This document shows positions 31,370-44,200 of a stretch of DNA of 64,000 nucleotides, one piece after another; position 1 is the stretch's first letter, and each line of letters starts with the position of its first letter. A program made the position numbers and the translations under genes. The stretch comes from Bugula neritina. Taxonomy: Eukaryota; Bryozoa; Gymnolaemata; Cheilostomatida; Bugulidae. The stretch lies in the NCBI GenBank assembly GCA_964035545.1, contig OZ037765.1, positions 16,920,698-16,984,697 on the forward strand, written 5' to 3'. The notes below the pieces were generated by a model. That model saw only the letters and a list, made by a program, of their open reading frames with translations, was not told the origin of the DNA and ran no database searches.

Positions 31370-31375
31370 TTTATT
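31370..31375 (-). terminator. Candidate poly(A) signal of CSNK1A1
   Basis: Minus-strand AATAAA about 97 bp after the proposed stop at 31472-31474. It supports placing the last CSNK1A1 exon at 31482-31472. Confidence 0.5.
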
Positions 31376-31471
31376 TAGCTTGAACATAGAATGAGAGAGA
31401 AACTCTAAACATGGTGCAATCCCTTTGAAACTTAATAAGACATTGGGTAGGATGCAGCTTACCATTACCAT

Positions 31472-34400
31472 CTATGGCCTCCCTAAAAAGAGAAAAGTTA
31501 AAGTGCAATAAATCAAGATTTTATAAAGATTGTGATTGCCATCAATAGTTGGAATAAATACCACAACCTAAAAAGATTTTTTCTCTGATGGTCCATTAAA
31601 AAGAAGTATTTTATAGTGTTCATGACCACAAAAGTAGAATTACCTGTAATCTACTTCTAAAATACATCAAGTTTGAATGTTCATATTTAAGTGACAGAAG
31701 AGAAATAGCTAACTCAAGTTATACACAATATTCTATCACAACTAAAATGATCTGTAGGGCAATTAAGAAACATACACATTCAAGAAATTAAGAAACATAA
31801 ATTTATTATTTTGGTATGTTTTTAGGACAAGCTGTTGTTTACGAATAAAACAGAAAGAATAAATACCTGAGCCGGCCAAGGCAGCAGAACTACTTCCTAC
31901 AGTGGCAGCTGCTTTTTGCTTCAGCATTGTCCAGTCAAATGTGTAATCGTACTGGTGATTGAGTGTACGGAACAGGATTCTGAACAGCTGCCTCAAATAC
32001 ATGTAGTCTGGGGCCTCTTCAAACCTCAACCCTCGACAATAGTTGAGGTACATGGCAAACTCAGCCGGGAAACCTTTACACAGCACTTCCACGGGTGTGG
32101 ACATCTTTTTCTCACTTATCTTCTCATATTTTTGTTTTTTAGTAGCAGCCTGGAGAGAAGGAGAGGCATTAAGATAATAAACAAGAGCTCAGTAACCAGG
32201 ATATAGTAGCTGGTGAGTAACTTAGCGTTATGACCATGAATGACTAAGAGATGTTCACCTTTAGACCTTGCCATGGCAGACTCCCTCTGTTGAAGTACAT
32301 AAGCACGTAGCCCAGAGACTCCATGTCATCTCTTCTGCTCTGCTCAATGCCCAAGTGAGCATTAATACTAGCATATCTGGCAGTTCCTGAAACCAACACA
32401 CACTTTGCATTGAACACATATAGATAGATGCTTTGGAGGAACACAACTCCTAAAACTAATATATTGAAATAAGCAATGTTTACTCAATTTCTTATGACAC
32501 TGCAGCAAAAAAGCAATACATTTACCAATAGAATAGCTTTAACACATATATACAGTGTAACAAGTCGAGTAAGTTTTGATAATAGCCTAGAAATAGAAGT
32601 TGTGCTGTCATGAACATAGAGAGGACAACCATTAATTACACAAAAATAAGAACAACATGGCTACTGAAACTAAGATGCGCCCACAGACCAGTCTCACACC
32701 AACCTGTAAGGTTCTTGTCTTCCCTGTAAACTATGTGCTGTCGAGTTCGGTTGTCTCTATATTTTTTGGCCAACCCAAAGTCAATCAAGAAGACCTGAAG
32801 AAACAAAACATGTTAGTAAACAGACAGCACTTGACATGACATAAAAGATAGATATGTTGTGTATCTATTATAACAATAAGCAAATGTGCTATAGAAACCT
32901 GTTTAATCTTACAAGTATGTACAGAACTATTAGAAAATTTAAACTAGTAAACAGAGTAAGTAATAACTACTAGTAGACAGAGTAAGCAATAACTACTAGT
33001 AGACAGAGTAAGTAATAACTACTAGTAGACAGAAGAGTACCAACTACTAACAGATAAAGAGTCAATGATAACATATGTACAGCAGTAGTTTATTATGGCT
33101 TGTTTTGTAATACTCTTGCTACTAGACGCATAATCAATAATTCTTCACGTTGAAACACCATTATAGTTGTGAGCAGCATGTAGACAGTGGAGTGTAGACA
33201 GTAGCATGTAGACAGTGGAGTTTGGAGCGTAGACAGAAGAGTGTAGAGTGTAAACAGTAGAGCGTATACAGCGGGTGTAGATAGTAGAGTATAAACAGTA
33301 GAGTATAGACAGTAGAGTATAGACAGTAGAGTATAGACAGTAGAGTATAGACAGTAGAGTATAGACAGTAGAGTATAGACAGTAGAGTATAGACAGTAGA
33401 GTATAGACAGTAGAGTATAGACAGTAGAGTATAGACAGTAGAGTATAGACAGTAGAGTATAGACAGTAGAGTATAGACAGTAGAGTATAGACAGTAGAGT
33501 ATAGACAGTAGAGTATAGACAGTAGAGTATAGACAGTAGAGTATAGACAGTAGAGTATAGACAGTAGAGTATAGACAGTAGAGTATAGACAGTAGAGTAT
33601 AGACAGTGGAGTGAATCATATTGAAGTTTCACTTACTATACTAGTATGCAATAAGTACACAGGAAGTACTACTATTGCCACACCAGCCATCCTATTGCTG
33701 GTGTGGCTAAATCAGTGAAACAGGCCTTCAGTCCATAAATTGATAGCATATTTCTTATTGAGAAAAGTTATATCATAACCATAGATAGACACAGCAACAT
33801 AAATCACTGAACCTTATCTACAAGAAGTTATCTCGCCTACAAAAAGTTGCCTCATTTACTTTATTCTACTCCACTGTGTATTTTATCCCTTCCAGGGTGC
33901 TACAGCCCGGCAATGACCAGCTAAACTCAGGGAAGGCATGTTTACTTGGGCTGGTCTCTGTGAACAAGGTAAATATCGTTACGTTTCAAATGCCCGATCC
34001 CTACCCAGTCACACAGGCCAGAGATTGATTCACTGAGAACGAATAATTATTTCCCACAGTTTCTATACCAAAGAAATTTCGCATTAATCTTCACATATGT
34101 CATAAAAGTATTAATTAGGTCTAAGAAAGATTGAAAATGTTAAATACAAGTTTACTACGCAGCAATAGTAAATAAATGAGTCTACAGGAGTGTAGGTACA
34201 TGATACCACTGCGCCTGTGAAGACTTGGTTAGCTCTAGTCACACCTACCTTGTTACAATGTCTACCAATCCCCATCAAGAAATTGTCCGGTTTAATATCT
34301 CTGTGGATGAAATTTTTGTTGTGTACATATTCAATCCGTCCAATCATCTGAAAGGAAAAAGCACAAACAAGTGTACAAGCAGTTGAATTTATTGAAATAG

Positions 34401-37400
34401 TTGAAGCATATTAGTGTACACAATTGATGGAGAGTTGCACACCCCCAGTGTATATCAGACTCCACATTGTTATTTCACAGTATAATTCAGAGCCAACAAT
34501 GGAAATTGTGTAATGAGGTCAACTCCAGTTCATTATTGATAAATAGATTTTAGGAGGCTATGGAAACAGCAATTGTTGTCAAGGTAGTAAAAGCAGTAGT
34601 AATGGTACCATGATTTGATGGAAATAGATAAGCCCAGGAAGAATGTGATGAGAGTGACAAGTACTACAGCTCTACTGTGCCAGCTTGTACTGCCACTGCG
34701 CCTCAACCAGCTTCATGTGTAATTATAAATTGTCTTGTAATATATCATGTGTGGGTATTGTTTTATATGCTGTGTATGATCTTCTCGGTCATGTTACAAG
34801 TCAGTTACAAGAAAATACACATGGTCATACAAGTTAGATTGAGTTGGTTCATAGTTGAGAGTTCATTATAACTTGCAATATGAATAGCTGATACATACTG
34901 AGTAGAGATGGACTTATAAAGATAGGAGAAGACTAAAACCTTTATCTTCTATGAAATTGTCAGTGGAAACACATTGGATAAAAGACAGAATTAATTCATT
35001 GAAAAGTTATTCCATTTTTTTCAATATTTAAACTACAGATAATAAATAGTAGTCTGTGCAAGCCCACTTCCACAATTTATGTTACAAAACTAAATTCACT
35101 TACTAAAGACACCCCAAAACATGTTAAAATGATTAGAAAATTTGTTTTTAATATTTCTACATATAAAGGATGTTTTTGTGTTTAATATCATTTAGAATAT
35201 TATTTATATAGTAAACTGGTAGACTGTGTAATTAAATAGTGTTACAGTTAGTGCTGCTATGCATATTGGTATGAATGTGTTATTAGACAAAGAGCCATAG
35301 TTTATTTTTTAGAAAAATCATTTTGGTGTGATAAAAGGTAGAAGCCCAGGCTTTGAAATATATGAGGTCATAAGCAATGCTTTTAACATCAGAACATGAT
35401 TCATTACAGTTTAAACACAAAGAAACTAATTAGCTATCATGAATATAATGTTACAAGTTGGCTCATTGGTCAATTAAATAATGCAAGCAGTATCCTAAGG
35501 TTCCTATGACATGCGCAATATATGAGGGAGTTGAAATTCTGCCTTTGCTATTTACTTACTGCTCCGTGTAATCAGAATAGCAATTCATCAATAGCTGGCG
35601 GTAACCACGCCCTAGAAACTTGTATCTAAGATCTTACAGGAGAGCTGAATAGTTACATTTACTAAGTTGTAAAATATGCAGAAATGCCTCGGTTACAACT
35701 GAAATACAGCTTTGGAGTTGTATACCCAACTAAATTGAATTTATAGTACATTTAGTGCTAGTAAGCGCGCTGAATCAACATATCAGCTTGGGCAAGCTGA
35801 TTGTGAAGTGTTCCAGTGAAGAAGATGGTTGGTTAGAACTGTAGTAGACAAGTAGATAAGATAGTTTGGCAAGATTTGTTTCTTTGTTGTTCGGGCAGTG
35901 CAGAGACACCCGTCATGATGCCATCTGCTTTAGTTTTGTATTTGTATTATGATAACATTTGACTATAAAAATGATAGGAATACAAATACAAAAGTTATCA
36001 ATGCAATAGCAAGGATAACTTCTGTTATTACATAATCAATACTAAGGTGATGCCAGGAGTGTTGATGCTTACAGACTGAACTTTACATGAATTATAACTA
36101 TGTTGGATAAATTTCACCTAACCACTCCCCACCCCAGAGTTGGCCGAGCTTTTATTAAAATAAATTACTACATTAGAGAAGTTGGTAGTAGCAGTGAGTG
36201 TTTTGTTTTAGAATTGTGAGGGCTAGACCAGTTTTATTTTTTCCTTTTCACCATAGTGTACGAGGGAGGTATTAGCTCTATAATGCTGCTGACCTATCAT
36301 CAGCAGAAGAGCAAAAATAGAGAAGTAATTAAACGCATAATTATGTGAGAAAATGTAATATAAAACCAAATTCCGCTTGTGCATACAACCCTGAAACTTT
36401 ACTCAGCTGATAGCCAAGATATTTTGATGTTACATAAATGTAACCAGCCAGAATTATTGTAACAAAGTTAGAATAGCTGCTTTCATAAAGGTGCCAACTG
36501 TGGGTCTATTTACCTATTGTTCTTTAATTCAAATAACTTTTTCAGTCTTTTTGTTTCAGACCAAACTAGATATTAAAAGTGGTTATTGTTAGCTGTGCAG
36601 GCCATAGAGGCCTTCAAACTCTTAGGGGCTACTGGCTACTGTACTGGCATTAGAGTCAACAGCATACAGAGAATACAGTCTTGCTAGCTGGGATTCCAGT
36701 GTGTCTGTCTTCATTTGTAAACCTGAGGATAGTTTGCATACAATTCTAGTGGAGAGAATTCTCAACTATGAGAGGGGGGGTGGTGAAGAAATTAAATCAT
36801 TTATGCATTTGCATTAGGAAAGCTGTCTAAAAAATTTGAAAATGCCAAAAATTTGAGTGTTTTATAACCTCTTTATTAAAAAAGTAGTTCTAAGTTGCTT
36901 GAGGGTGACTTAAAATAGACATCAGCTACTACTTAGATGTGAGTGCAGGCTTTATTTTTAAATAAAGCTTATTCAATATGAAAACAAACTGAGTTTGAGA
37001 AACGTGTTGCTCTTACCTGATCAGCCAGCATAAGAACTGTTTTCATGGTAAATCTTCTTGAACAGAAGTTGAAGAGATCTTCTAGACTTGGTCCCAACAA
37101 ATCCATGACAAGGCAATTGTAGTCCTTTTCCTGTCCATACCATCTAATGAAATAATGCAATCATTAGTCAACATTGCTAAGCTTTAAACGGGAGACATTG
37201 GTAATAATAGATATCAAAAAAGTTCTAACACTAGTCAAGATAGGCATAACAGGGTTTCCTAATATTGATTAATAAAGAAACTAATTTTACCATATCACGA
37301 CACCTACTCATACCCACTGTGTGCAAAGTATTTGATCTTAACTTACACAAATAAATCACAACAGCATAGAAACATATGGCTTACCGTATATGAGGGATAC

Positions 37401-39674
37401 CAACACCGCCTTGTAATATCTTATATAGTTTAGATTCATATAGTAGTTGCGGGTGTCGAGCTTTGTGTGATTCAAGTTTGACTGCGACTTCCTATTGAAG
37501 ACAACTTAATAAGGTTTACATCACTATCATTCCATGGAAAACACTTGAAAGTTAAAACTAGAAAAAAACTAGTATTTACTGGTTAGGAGCTCCACCAGTC
37601 TTAAATGTGTCATAAACGCATTTTGGTTTCAATAACACTACTAACACTTGAATACTATTTTAGACACAGAGATGGGAATGTGCAAGTCTTTTTGCTGATT
37701 TTCTAGCACTTTAAGTAAGTACTAATGATTATGAGTGACAGAAAAGTTTATATACCACATAAAACAAAACGATACTATTGTTAATCCAAAGACTTCTTAA
37801 ACCATATTAAATATAGGTGAATTAAAGCACAACTTTCGATTTCAATCAAAATCAAAAACCTCAAAAAGGTCAATAATGTTTGAAACTTTGTCTATTTATT
37901 TTAGTAAAACTCTGCTCAAACCCAGTTTCTTTTAGTTACACTTGCATGTATATTAATTGTTTGATGTTTTTCTACATACCAACCACTCATGTGTTGTAGT
38001 GCATAAAATTTACGTTCATATTGTACTTACATATAATGAAACACATATGAGTAATTTTACTTAATTTAGTATACACTGGAAATCTCCAGTTTTTAGCTAT
38101 TTTTCACAATTTAGCTGTTAATAAGCATGGGTTTTTGCCTAAAACTAGTAAAATATCAATAAATACATCTAAATAATCATGGTTTTTTTTAGTTTTGCTT
38201 GATTTCTCAAGCTTTTTCCTAATTATTCAGCTTATTTTGATTGCAGACCATTACGGAAAAACAGTAATGGTCCGTGTTCCAAATTAGCTAAATAAATAAG
38301 AAAAAAGGTGGGAAATCAAGCAAAATTAAAAAGAACCTTGATTACTTAGGTGTATTTAATTATATTTCACTAGTTTTGAGCAAAAAAACCATGCTCATTA
38401 ACATATAAATTATGAAAAATAGCTAAAAACTGGAGATTTACAATGTGTACTAAATTAAGTAAAATGACCCATATGAATTCAAAGCAAATTCCAAACATTT
38501 GATACAGGTTTTAGTGGCAAAATCAAAACATTTTATATTTAAATACTTAAAAACAAATATTGCAACATTTAAGAAATTTTATTTATGATTACAGTTGATT
38601 TCATACATTAAATTCAATAGTTATCAGATGTGACGGCCAATATTACAACTTGCATATGACTGTGATGCTGAATTAAAAGCCAAAACTAAACAACCCAAGA
38701 TTTATAATATGAATAGCTGCTACCCTCACTTGTTTCAAATGTATTATGTGCTGAGTTTCAGTCTGAAAATCCAATCATTCGATTCATTAATGTTACAGTC
38801 GTTAATATTGATAGCCATATGTTCAATGCAAACTTGGATAAAATGGCCATGAGACTATGGTTAAATCAAATTAAAACAAGAGACCCAACTTACAACTAAC
38901 CTTAACTCTCATCACTAATAAGTATTATTAGTACCAGCAGTATAACTATAAGTATTATAATTATTATTACTAAATCTAATGATATAAATTATTAAATAAA
39001 ATCAAAATATTGTCAATAGTTATAGTAATACTAATAGCAATACTAAATGTAATACTTATAGTTTAAATACTATCACTATGAGTATGACTATGATATTGAG
39101 TATGAAACACCACCAATATTATTAGTATTACTATTAGTATTAGTATTAGTATTACTAATACTAATAGTAACAGCAATACTAATAGTAATAGTAATACTAA
39201 AAATTACGTATTTTACTATAAAACTAAATATAATAATTCACAATAAGAAATTGAATATCAATAAGAATATTATAATTATCATTAGAAATAAAAGTAAAAC
39301 TAAATAGTTATATTATTATTATTAAATTTATTGTTATTAAACTATTAGTATTAGTATTACTATTAGTATTACTATTACAGTAATACTATTAGTATTACTA
39401 TTAGTATTAGTATTACTATTAGTATTAGTATTAGTATAAGTATTAGTATTAATATTATAATTAAAAAATTAGATTTCAATTCAAACTGATATTTTAATGA
39501 ACTTTTTTAAAAAAAAACAAATTTCTACAAGTAAAGATCACCCACCTCCCCACTTTGGTTATTGATTCCAAGATAGATATCTCCAAAGGAGCCACTCCCA
39601 ATCTTTCTAACGAGTCTATATTTTCCTCCAGACACACAAAATTCTGTTTTTGATGTACTAACAGCACTCGCCAT
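31472..39674 (-). CDS. CSNK1A1: Casein kinase 1 alpha (Ser/Thr protein kinase)
   Basis: Constitutive Ser/Thr kinase acting in Wnt (beta-catenin priming at the destruction complex), Hedgehog and the cell cycle. Exons on the minus strand: 39674-39546, 37491-37385, 37143-37017, 34347-34249, 32794-32704, 32386-32259, 32149-31867, 31482-31472. Phases agree: 324 aa. It shows the glycine loop [13 protein letters not shown] (about 24-36), lysine in VAVKLES (48), catalytic loop HRDIKPDN (136-143), DFG (159-161), the CK1 stretch [13 protein letters not shown] and EYSEKISEKK-type segment [20 protein letters not shown]. The kinase core is almost identical to vertebrate CK1-alpha. The C-terminal tail after [11 protein letters not shown] is short and ends GRP. 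The last 11-bp coding exon is inferred from phase and a nearby AATAAA. Confidence 0.96.
32944..33045 (+). repeat. 26-bp tandem repeat, about 3-4 copies
   Basis: Imperfect copies of AGTAGACAGAGTAAGTAATA followed by ACTACT in CSNK1A1 intron 4. The ACAGAGTA and AGTAGACAG words resemble the adjacent 14-bp minisatellite. Confidence 0.85.
33180..33611 (+). repeat. 14-bp minisatellite, about 22 near-perfect copies
   Basis: Unit AGACAGTAGAGTAT repeats almost without change from about 33297 to 33607. It is preceded by diverged copies (AGACAGTGGAGTGT and similar) from about 33180. It lies in CSNK1A1 intron 4, between exons 34347-34249 and 32794-32704. Long open frames on the minus strand here are produced by the repeat and are not genes. 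Confidence 0.95.
38044..38475. mobile_element. 432-bp near-complete palindrome (foldback/MITE-like) in CSNK1A1 intron 1
   Basis: The left arm from CATATGAGTAATTTTACTTA to ACCATTAC (38254) is matched by the reverse complement of the right arm from GTAATGGT (38264) to CATATG (38475), roughly 80-85% by eye over more than 200 bp. The central spacer is only about nine bases. Both arms keep AATCTCCAGTTTTTAGCTAT and TTTTGCTTGATTTC in mirrored order. CATATGA at both ends could be a 7-bp target duplication, but CATATG is itself palindromic. No coding capacity. Confidence 0.85.
38925..39460. repeat. TAATAC/TAATAG simple-sequence array, self-complementary halves
   Basis: Irregular array of six-base words. 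The left half is mostly AATACTAATAG and ACTAATAGTAAT. The right half is mostly ATTAGTATTACTATTAGTAT, the reverse complement of the left. It lies in CSNK1A1 intron 1, close to the first coding exon. Confidence 0.8.
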
Positions 39675-39839
39675 TATGATTATTGAAATAATAAACTGTA
39701 TTAAACTGTGTATTAAACGTTATGCACGAATCAAAACATTGTGGAACAGAGAAATATGGTGAATAAAAGTCTAAGTGATGAGTTAAAATTTAACACCCAA
39801 TATTTCTAAGTCTCTCTCTCAGAATTCAGTAACCAATTT

Positions 39840-39880
39840 GGTATGCGCAGTGCATTCTGGGAAGGCTGACGTATCCTGGC
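39840..39880 (-). promoter_or_regulatory. Candidate CSNK1A1 promoter elements
   Basis: About 170-200 bp upstream of the CSNK1A1 ATG. Plus-strand TATGCGCAG (NRF1-like) is followed by TGCATTCTGGGAAGG; its complement contains CCCAGAATGCA, the core of the ZNF143/THAP11-type site. TGACGTA (CRE-like) follows. Motifs are visible; function is inferred. Confidence 0.45.
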
Positions 39881-41275
39881 AAAGTTATAACTTTGTATCC
39901 TGGTTACCAAAGCATACAGCGACAACTCCTAGAATTTAATGCAAGAAGGTTTTAATACAATGAAAAAATGAAAGATAACTCTAAATAACTATTACTATTT
40001 CAACTCCCAGAACTTAGATGTTGGTACAACATGGGATGAATATCATTTTCAATATAAAAATAGAACATTTATACAATCTTTAGAGATCTGTAGTCAATTT
40101 TATCAACACTATAATAATTTGACCATGGCAATATGTAGAAATTTTCAGCTTTCATAAAGCTTAATGGTCTAGAAACTTTTTAAGGTATTTTAATTTCAAC
40201 AATGTTTTATAAAATATAACCAATTACTTTTACACTCGATTTTTCTTTCAACTTGAACATTGCTTGATTAAGACGACAATATATTGCTATATCTACATGC
40301 ATTAAAAATATTAGCCATTAACTGAAAAAAAAACCATTCAGCATGTTGCCAGAAAGTACTGCACACTACAAAAAGCCATATGTTATTTTGTACTCTTTTG
40401 TTGATTCCAATTTAAAATCATATGCCCCCAGTATACTCTGGGTTGGTTATTGCAAGCTTTTCTCACTGATCAGAATTCAGCAAAGAAATGAGCAATAGTA
40501 TATATATAATTTATTCTAACACTAAATACAACAAAATTATAAATAAACTGTGATCTGGGTCACACAAAAATTATACTGAATTATATGAATTTTTTTATCA
40601 AATATAGAATACGAACAATTTTTTTAATTAGAATCTAGTCAAATAATATGTACAGTTTGAAGTTTAAAAAAATGAGCAATGCCAGACAAATTCTCCAAGC
40701 CAGACTGTTTTACAGCCCATACGTCAAAGTCCCAAAAAATTGCAGTAAACCAGTAAAATAGCTAAAGGTTTAAGAGCGAAGCTCTATACAGTCAATGGAT
40801 GTATATAATATTGTCATTACAGAGGCAGATGAATGTCAACAGTTATATAAAACTACTATGATGTTAGTAGTTGAAGCCAAATATATGGCTAAACTATCTC
40901 AACCATAGTTTTCAAGTCAACCTTTAGTTTGATTGAATACAGGTAGTAGAAGAAAACTCGTTCATTCTAATAAAATATTTTGAATAAGATACAAGTTACA
41001 TTAGAGTAAAATATTGAATTCCTATGCCTTGAGACTACACACTTTAGCGTTAAGCGTATTTACAGAAAGATTGAGATCTGAACAGAGATTTAACTTGATC
41101 AATTTATGCAAAACATATTTCAGTGAGTGACTAATAAAATTAACAATGAATAGAATCATTTGAATGTACTAAAAATGAATGCTTTCACAAATACAGCAGC
41201 AACTGAACTAAACTATAAAATCTTTGTTGAGATATTGAGAGTAGAAATCCAGTAACTCCGGCAGTCAAAACTTTC
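39881..41275. other. Spacer between CSNK1A1 5' end and CCP110 3' end
   Basis: AT-rich, no supported gene. It should contain the CCP110 3' UTR on the minus strand. AATAAA on that strand occurs near 40509. Confidence 0.5.
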
Positions 41276-44200
41276 TTATAGCCTGGTTATCTTTCTACCA
41301 CCAGTGGATTCTGGAGGGCCTTTCAATGGAGATGACTTAATAGGTTTGGTTAGTCTGTAATAAAATTGTTAATAAATTATATTGCTGAGAGCGAAACACA
41401 TCAACTAGTAAGATAATATCTACTTTAGAGATGCCTAGCTAGAAGTTCCAAACCTTTAAACTTTGACCCATATTTTAAAATTTAACTATAATGATACATA
41501 TTTAACTGCGCATATATAAAAAATAGCTGTACAATTGTTTTAGTTTTAAAAATATATTACTGAGAATTTTGGCTCTATGCTTGTGAAAAATAGTTTTTAT
41601 ATTGTAGATGAAGTTTTAGTTCTGAGTAAAATAATGGTTGGCCTTACGGACCTATTCCAGATGAAATTAACAGACCTGTAATATTGGCTGTTTCACCTGT
41701 TCGATGATACACAATTCATTCCAACATCATCAACAAGCACTGCTGTTTATTAATAAAGAAGTATGATAAGTAAGCCAAGAAAACAAACAACATTACGAAG
41801 TATATAAACCAAGTTCACCTGTTAGATGTTGCCCCTGGCACATGCTTTTTAGGGCTATTAGCAGCAAATGTGGGTGCAACAACTGCTTTGTATACGGCAA
41901 CAGTGTTAGGACCAGCAGCTGAAGAAGGCTTGGTGGCAATTTTCTTATGGGTTGGTTCAGGAGTAGCTCTATAACATAATAATACAGTACAATTTCACAA
42001 ATAATAGTAACAGTTGATTAAAAGTCAATTTTCCTTTGTTCGTTACATGAATTACACACAGATTTTCAAGGATAAAAAAGGAACTGCTTGCATATCTAGA
42101 TAGTAGATACCATACAAGATGTAATAAATGCGAAGCTGTTATAAGTGGAAATATTAATATGATGTTAGAGCACAGCGGACTTGAAATTATAGAGAAATAA
42201 TACAGCATAATATGAGTAGTATATCTATGCTATATTGTAATGTTAAAGCACCATGGATAAAATCGGCATAGATATAAAACCAAAATGTGTTATTGACATG
42301 GTGGGCAGTTTTCACTCACTTTTGAGTCTTTTTCCTTTCCATAACTTTTTGTGTTGCAGAAGAGATTTTTGTTCTAGAAGGATGCAGATTCTTGTTAACG
42401 GACTTGTTTGCTATCTTGCTCATCATTGGCTAAACAAAATTACAAAATAAGATGACGCATATATGCAGCACTGCAACTATAAAAATGGTCATTTTGTTCC
42501 CAAATCTTTTGTCTATTCTCTAATTTTATTTAAATATTACAAATGATAGCACAGTTCAAGGTAATTCATACATACCTTCCTTGACCTAGCATTTGCCACC
42601 ACCTGATCTGATTCACGAATCATAGACATTCTGTTTTCTGTTGGTAACTCGAAGAAGATTTCATGTATATCAAGCAATGCTGCTTGCCACTAAAATAAGT
42701 TAATGAGATGTTAGAATACATTCTGGATACATCTCCGATATCTGAAATAATACATCCTGATATAGCTGGTTTTTAAGCAACTAGAACCAATGAACCAGTC
42801 AGGGTAAGATAACTTGAAACTCAAACTAGCCAGGAGAGTGTACTGTGAAACATGCTGAGTATATAACACACATTACCCGCACATTGTATACAAGAAACTA
42901 GCAGAGAGGTATAGTTCAGTTTTTGATGAAAAGCATATTAAAATTTTATGCTAAAAACCTGAGAGCCAAATTTATGTGACAAACATCTAGTAAGAATAGT
43001 GGATGCTAATAGAGCCTTCCTGTATGATAAAAATATAGCTGCATCAAGCAATGTTTGCTCCAAAAAATTTTTTACAAGACGTGATAACTACCTGGTCTAG
43101 AAGTCTCTCTTGGAAATTGATATCCTGCAGTGTCAGAGTTTGACTATGTTTAGTAGCAGAGCTATCTGTCTTATATGGTAGTAAAGTCTGACAGTCTTTG
43201 ATTGTTTTCACTATAGACTGAACTTTACTAGTGGACAGCAAGCGCCTACATAAATGTCCTCTTATAACTGCAGCCAGCCGAGCCATAGAGCTCGGTCTAG
43301 ACTGTGCCGATGCCACCAACATAGAGTGAGATACTGATTGAGAGTGAAGAACATTTGGCGGGTGGCTGGGTGAAGCAGCCAATCCTGTGGACGGTCTAGG
43401 ATGAGTTGAAGAATGAATACCGCCATACGAGCTACAAGTATACAATACATGTGATAGCCTAATTACTACACATTAAATTACCAGCATATTATACATTTGG
43501 GAAGGCTAACAGAACGAGAGTAGAGCCTTTATAACACAAACTTGACAAGATATGTGCAGCAGGTAAATGGCCTGCATAATAATAAACATACATTACCTGC
43601 AATTGACAAAAGCAAAGTTTATATAAAAATTATACACTACGTGGTACCAGATATTTTGTAATTCTATCACTTTACGCATAAGCTACATTCAGACATGGAA
43701 ATCATATTTGCAATAAATACACTGCGCTTTTATAAGAAGCCAAGCAGAGCAGAAGTTAGGCTTAGATTAAAAAAAGCTTATGGGAGGAGGAGCTTTTTAT
43801 TTCACTGCATTTGTATTAAAGGCCGTTTAACCCATTATAATTAACAGGATAAAAAGTGCACAATTCCTCATACCTGCTATTACTAAGGCTATCATCTAAT
43901 GAAGGCATAAGATATGAGCTGTACCCAGTAGTTATTGGAGTTGCCTCCTTTTCAGCAAAGGACTTGACTGTCTGAGCACCAGATGTTCCCCCTGAATATG
44001 AAGACGCATCATTGTTCACACAAACATAACAAAAACCGGGCCAAAGTTTTCTGCATTGTATGTGACACACAACTTAGTTTATTACTACGTGTAGTCATGC
44101 ACTGCTTGTATAATAATATATTATATAACTGAGAATGGAGTTGTCTTCTTACCAGTGAGCTTGTTGGTCGAAGGAAGTTTTTCTCTTAGCTCAGCCAAAC

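Noticed and set aside
33093-33632. Long minus-strand open frames (over 150 codons)
   Set aside because: Produced by the 14-bp minisatellite; the unit lacks stops in several frames and the peptides are pure repeat.
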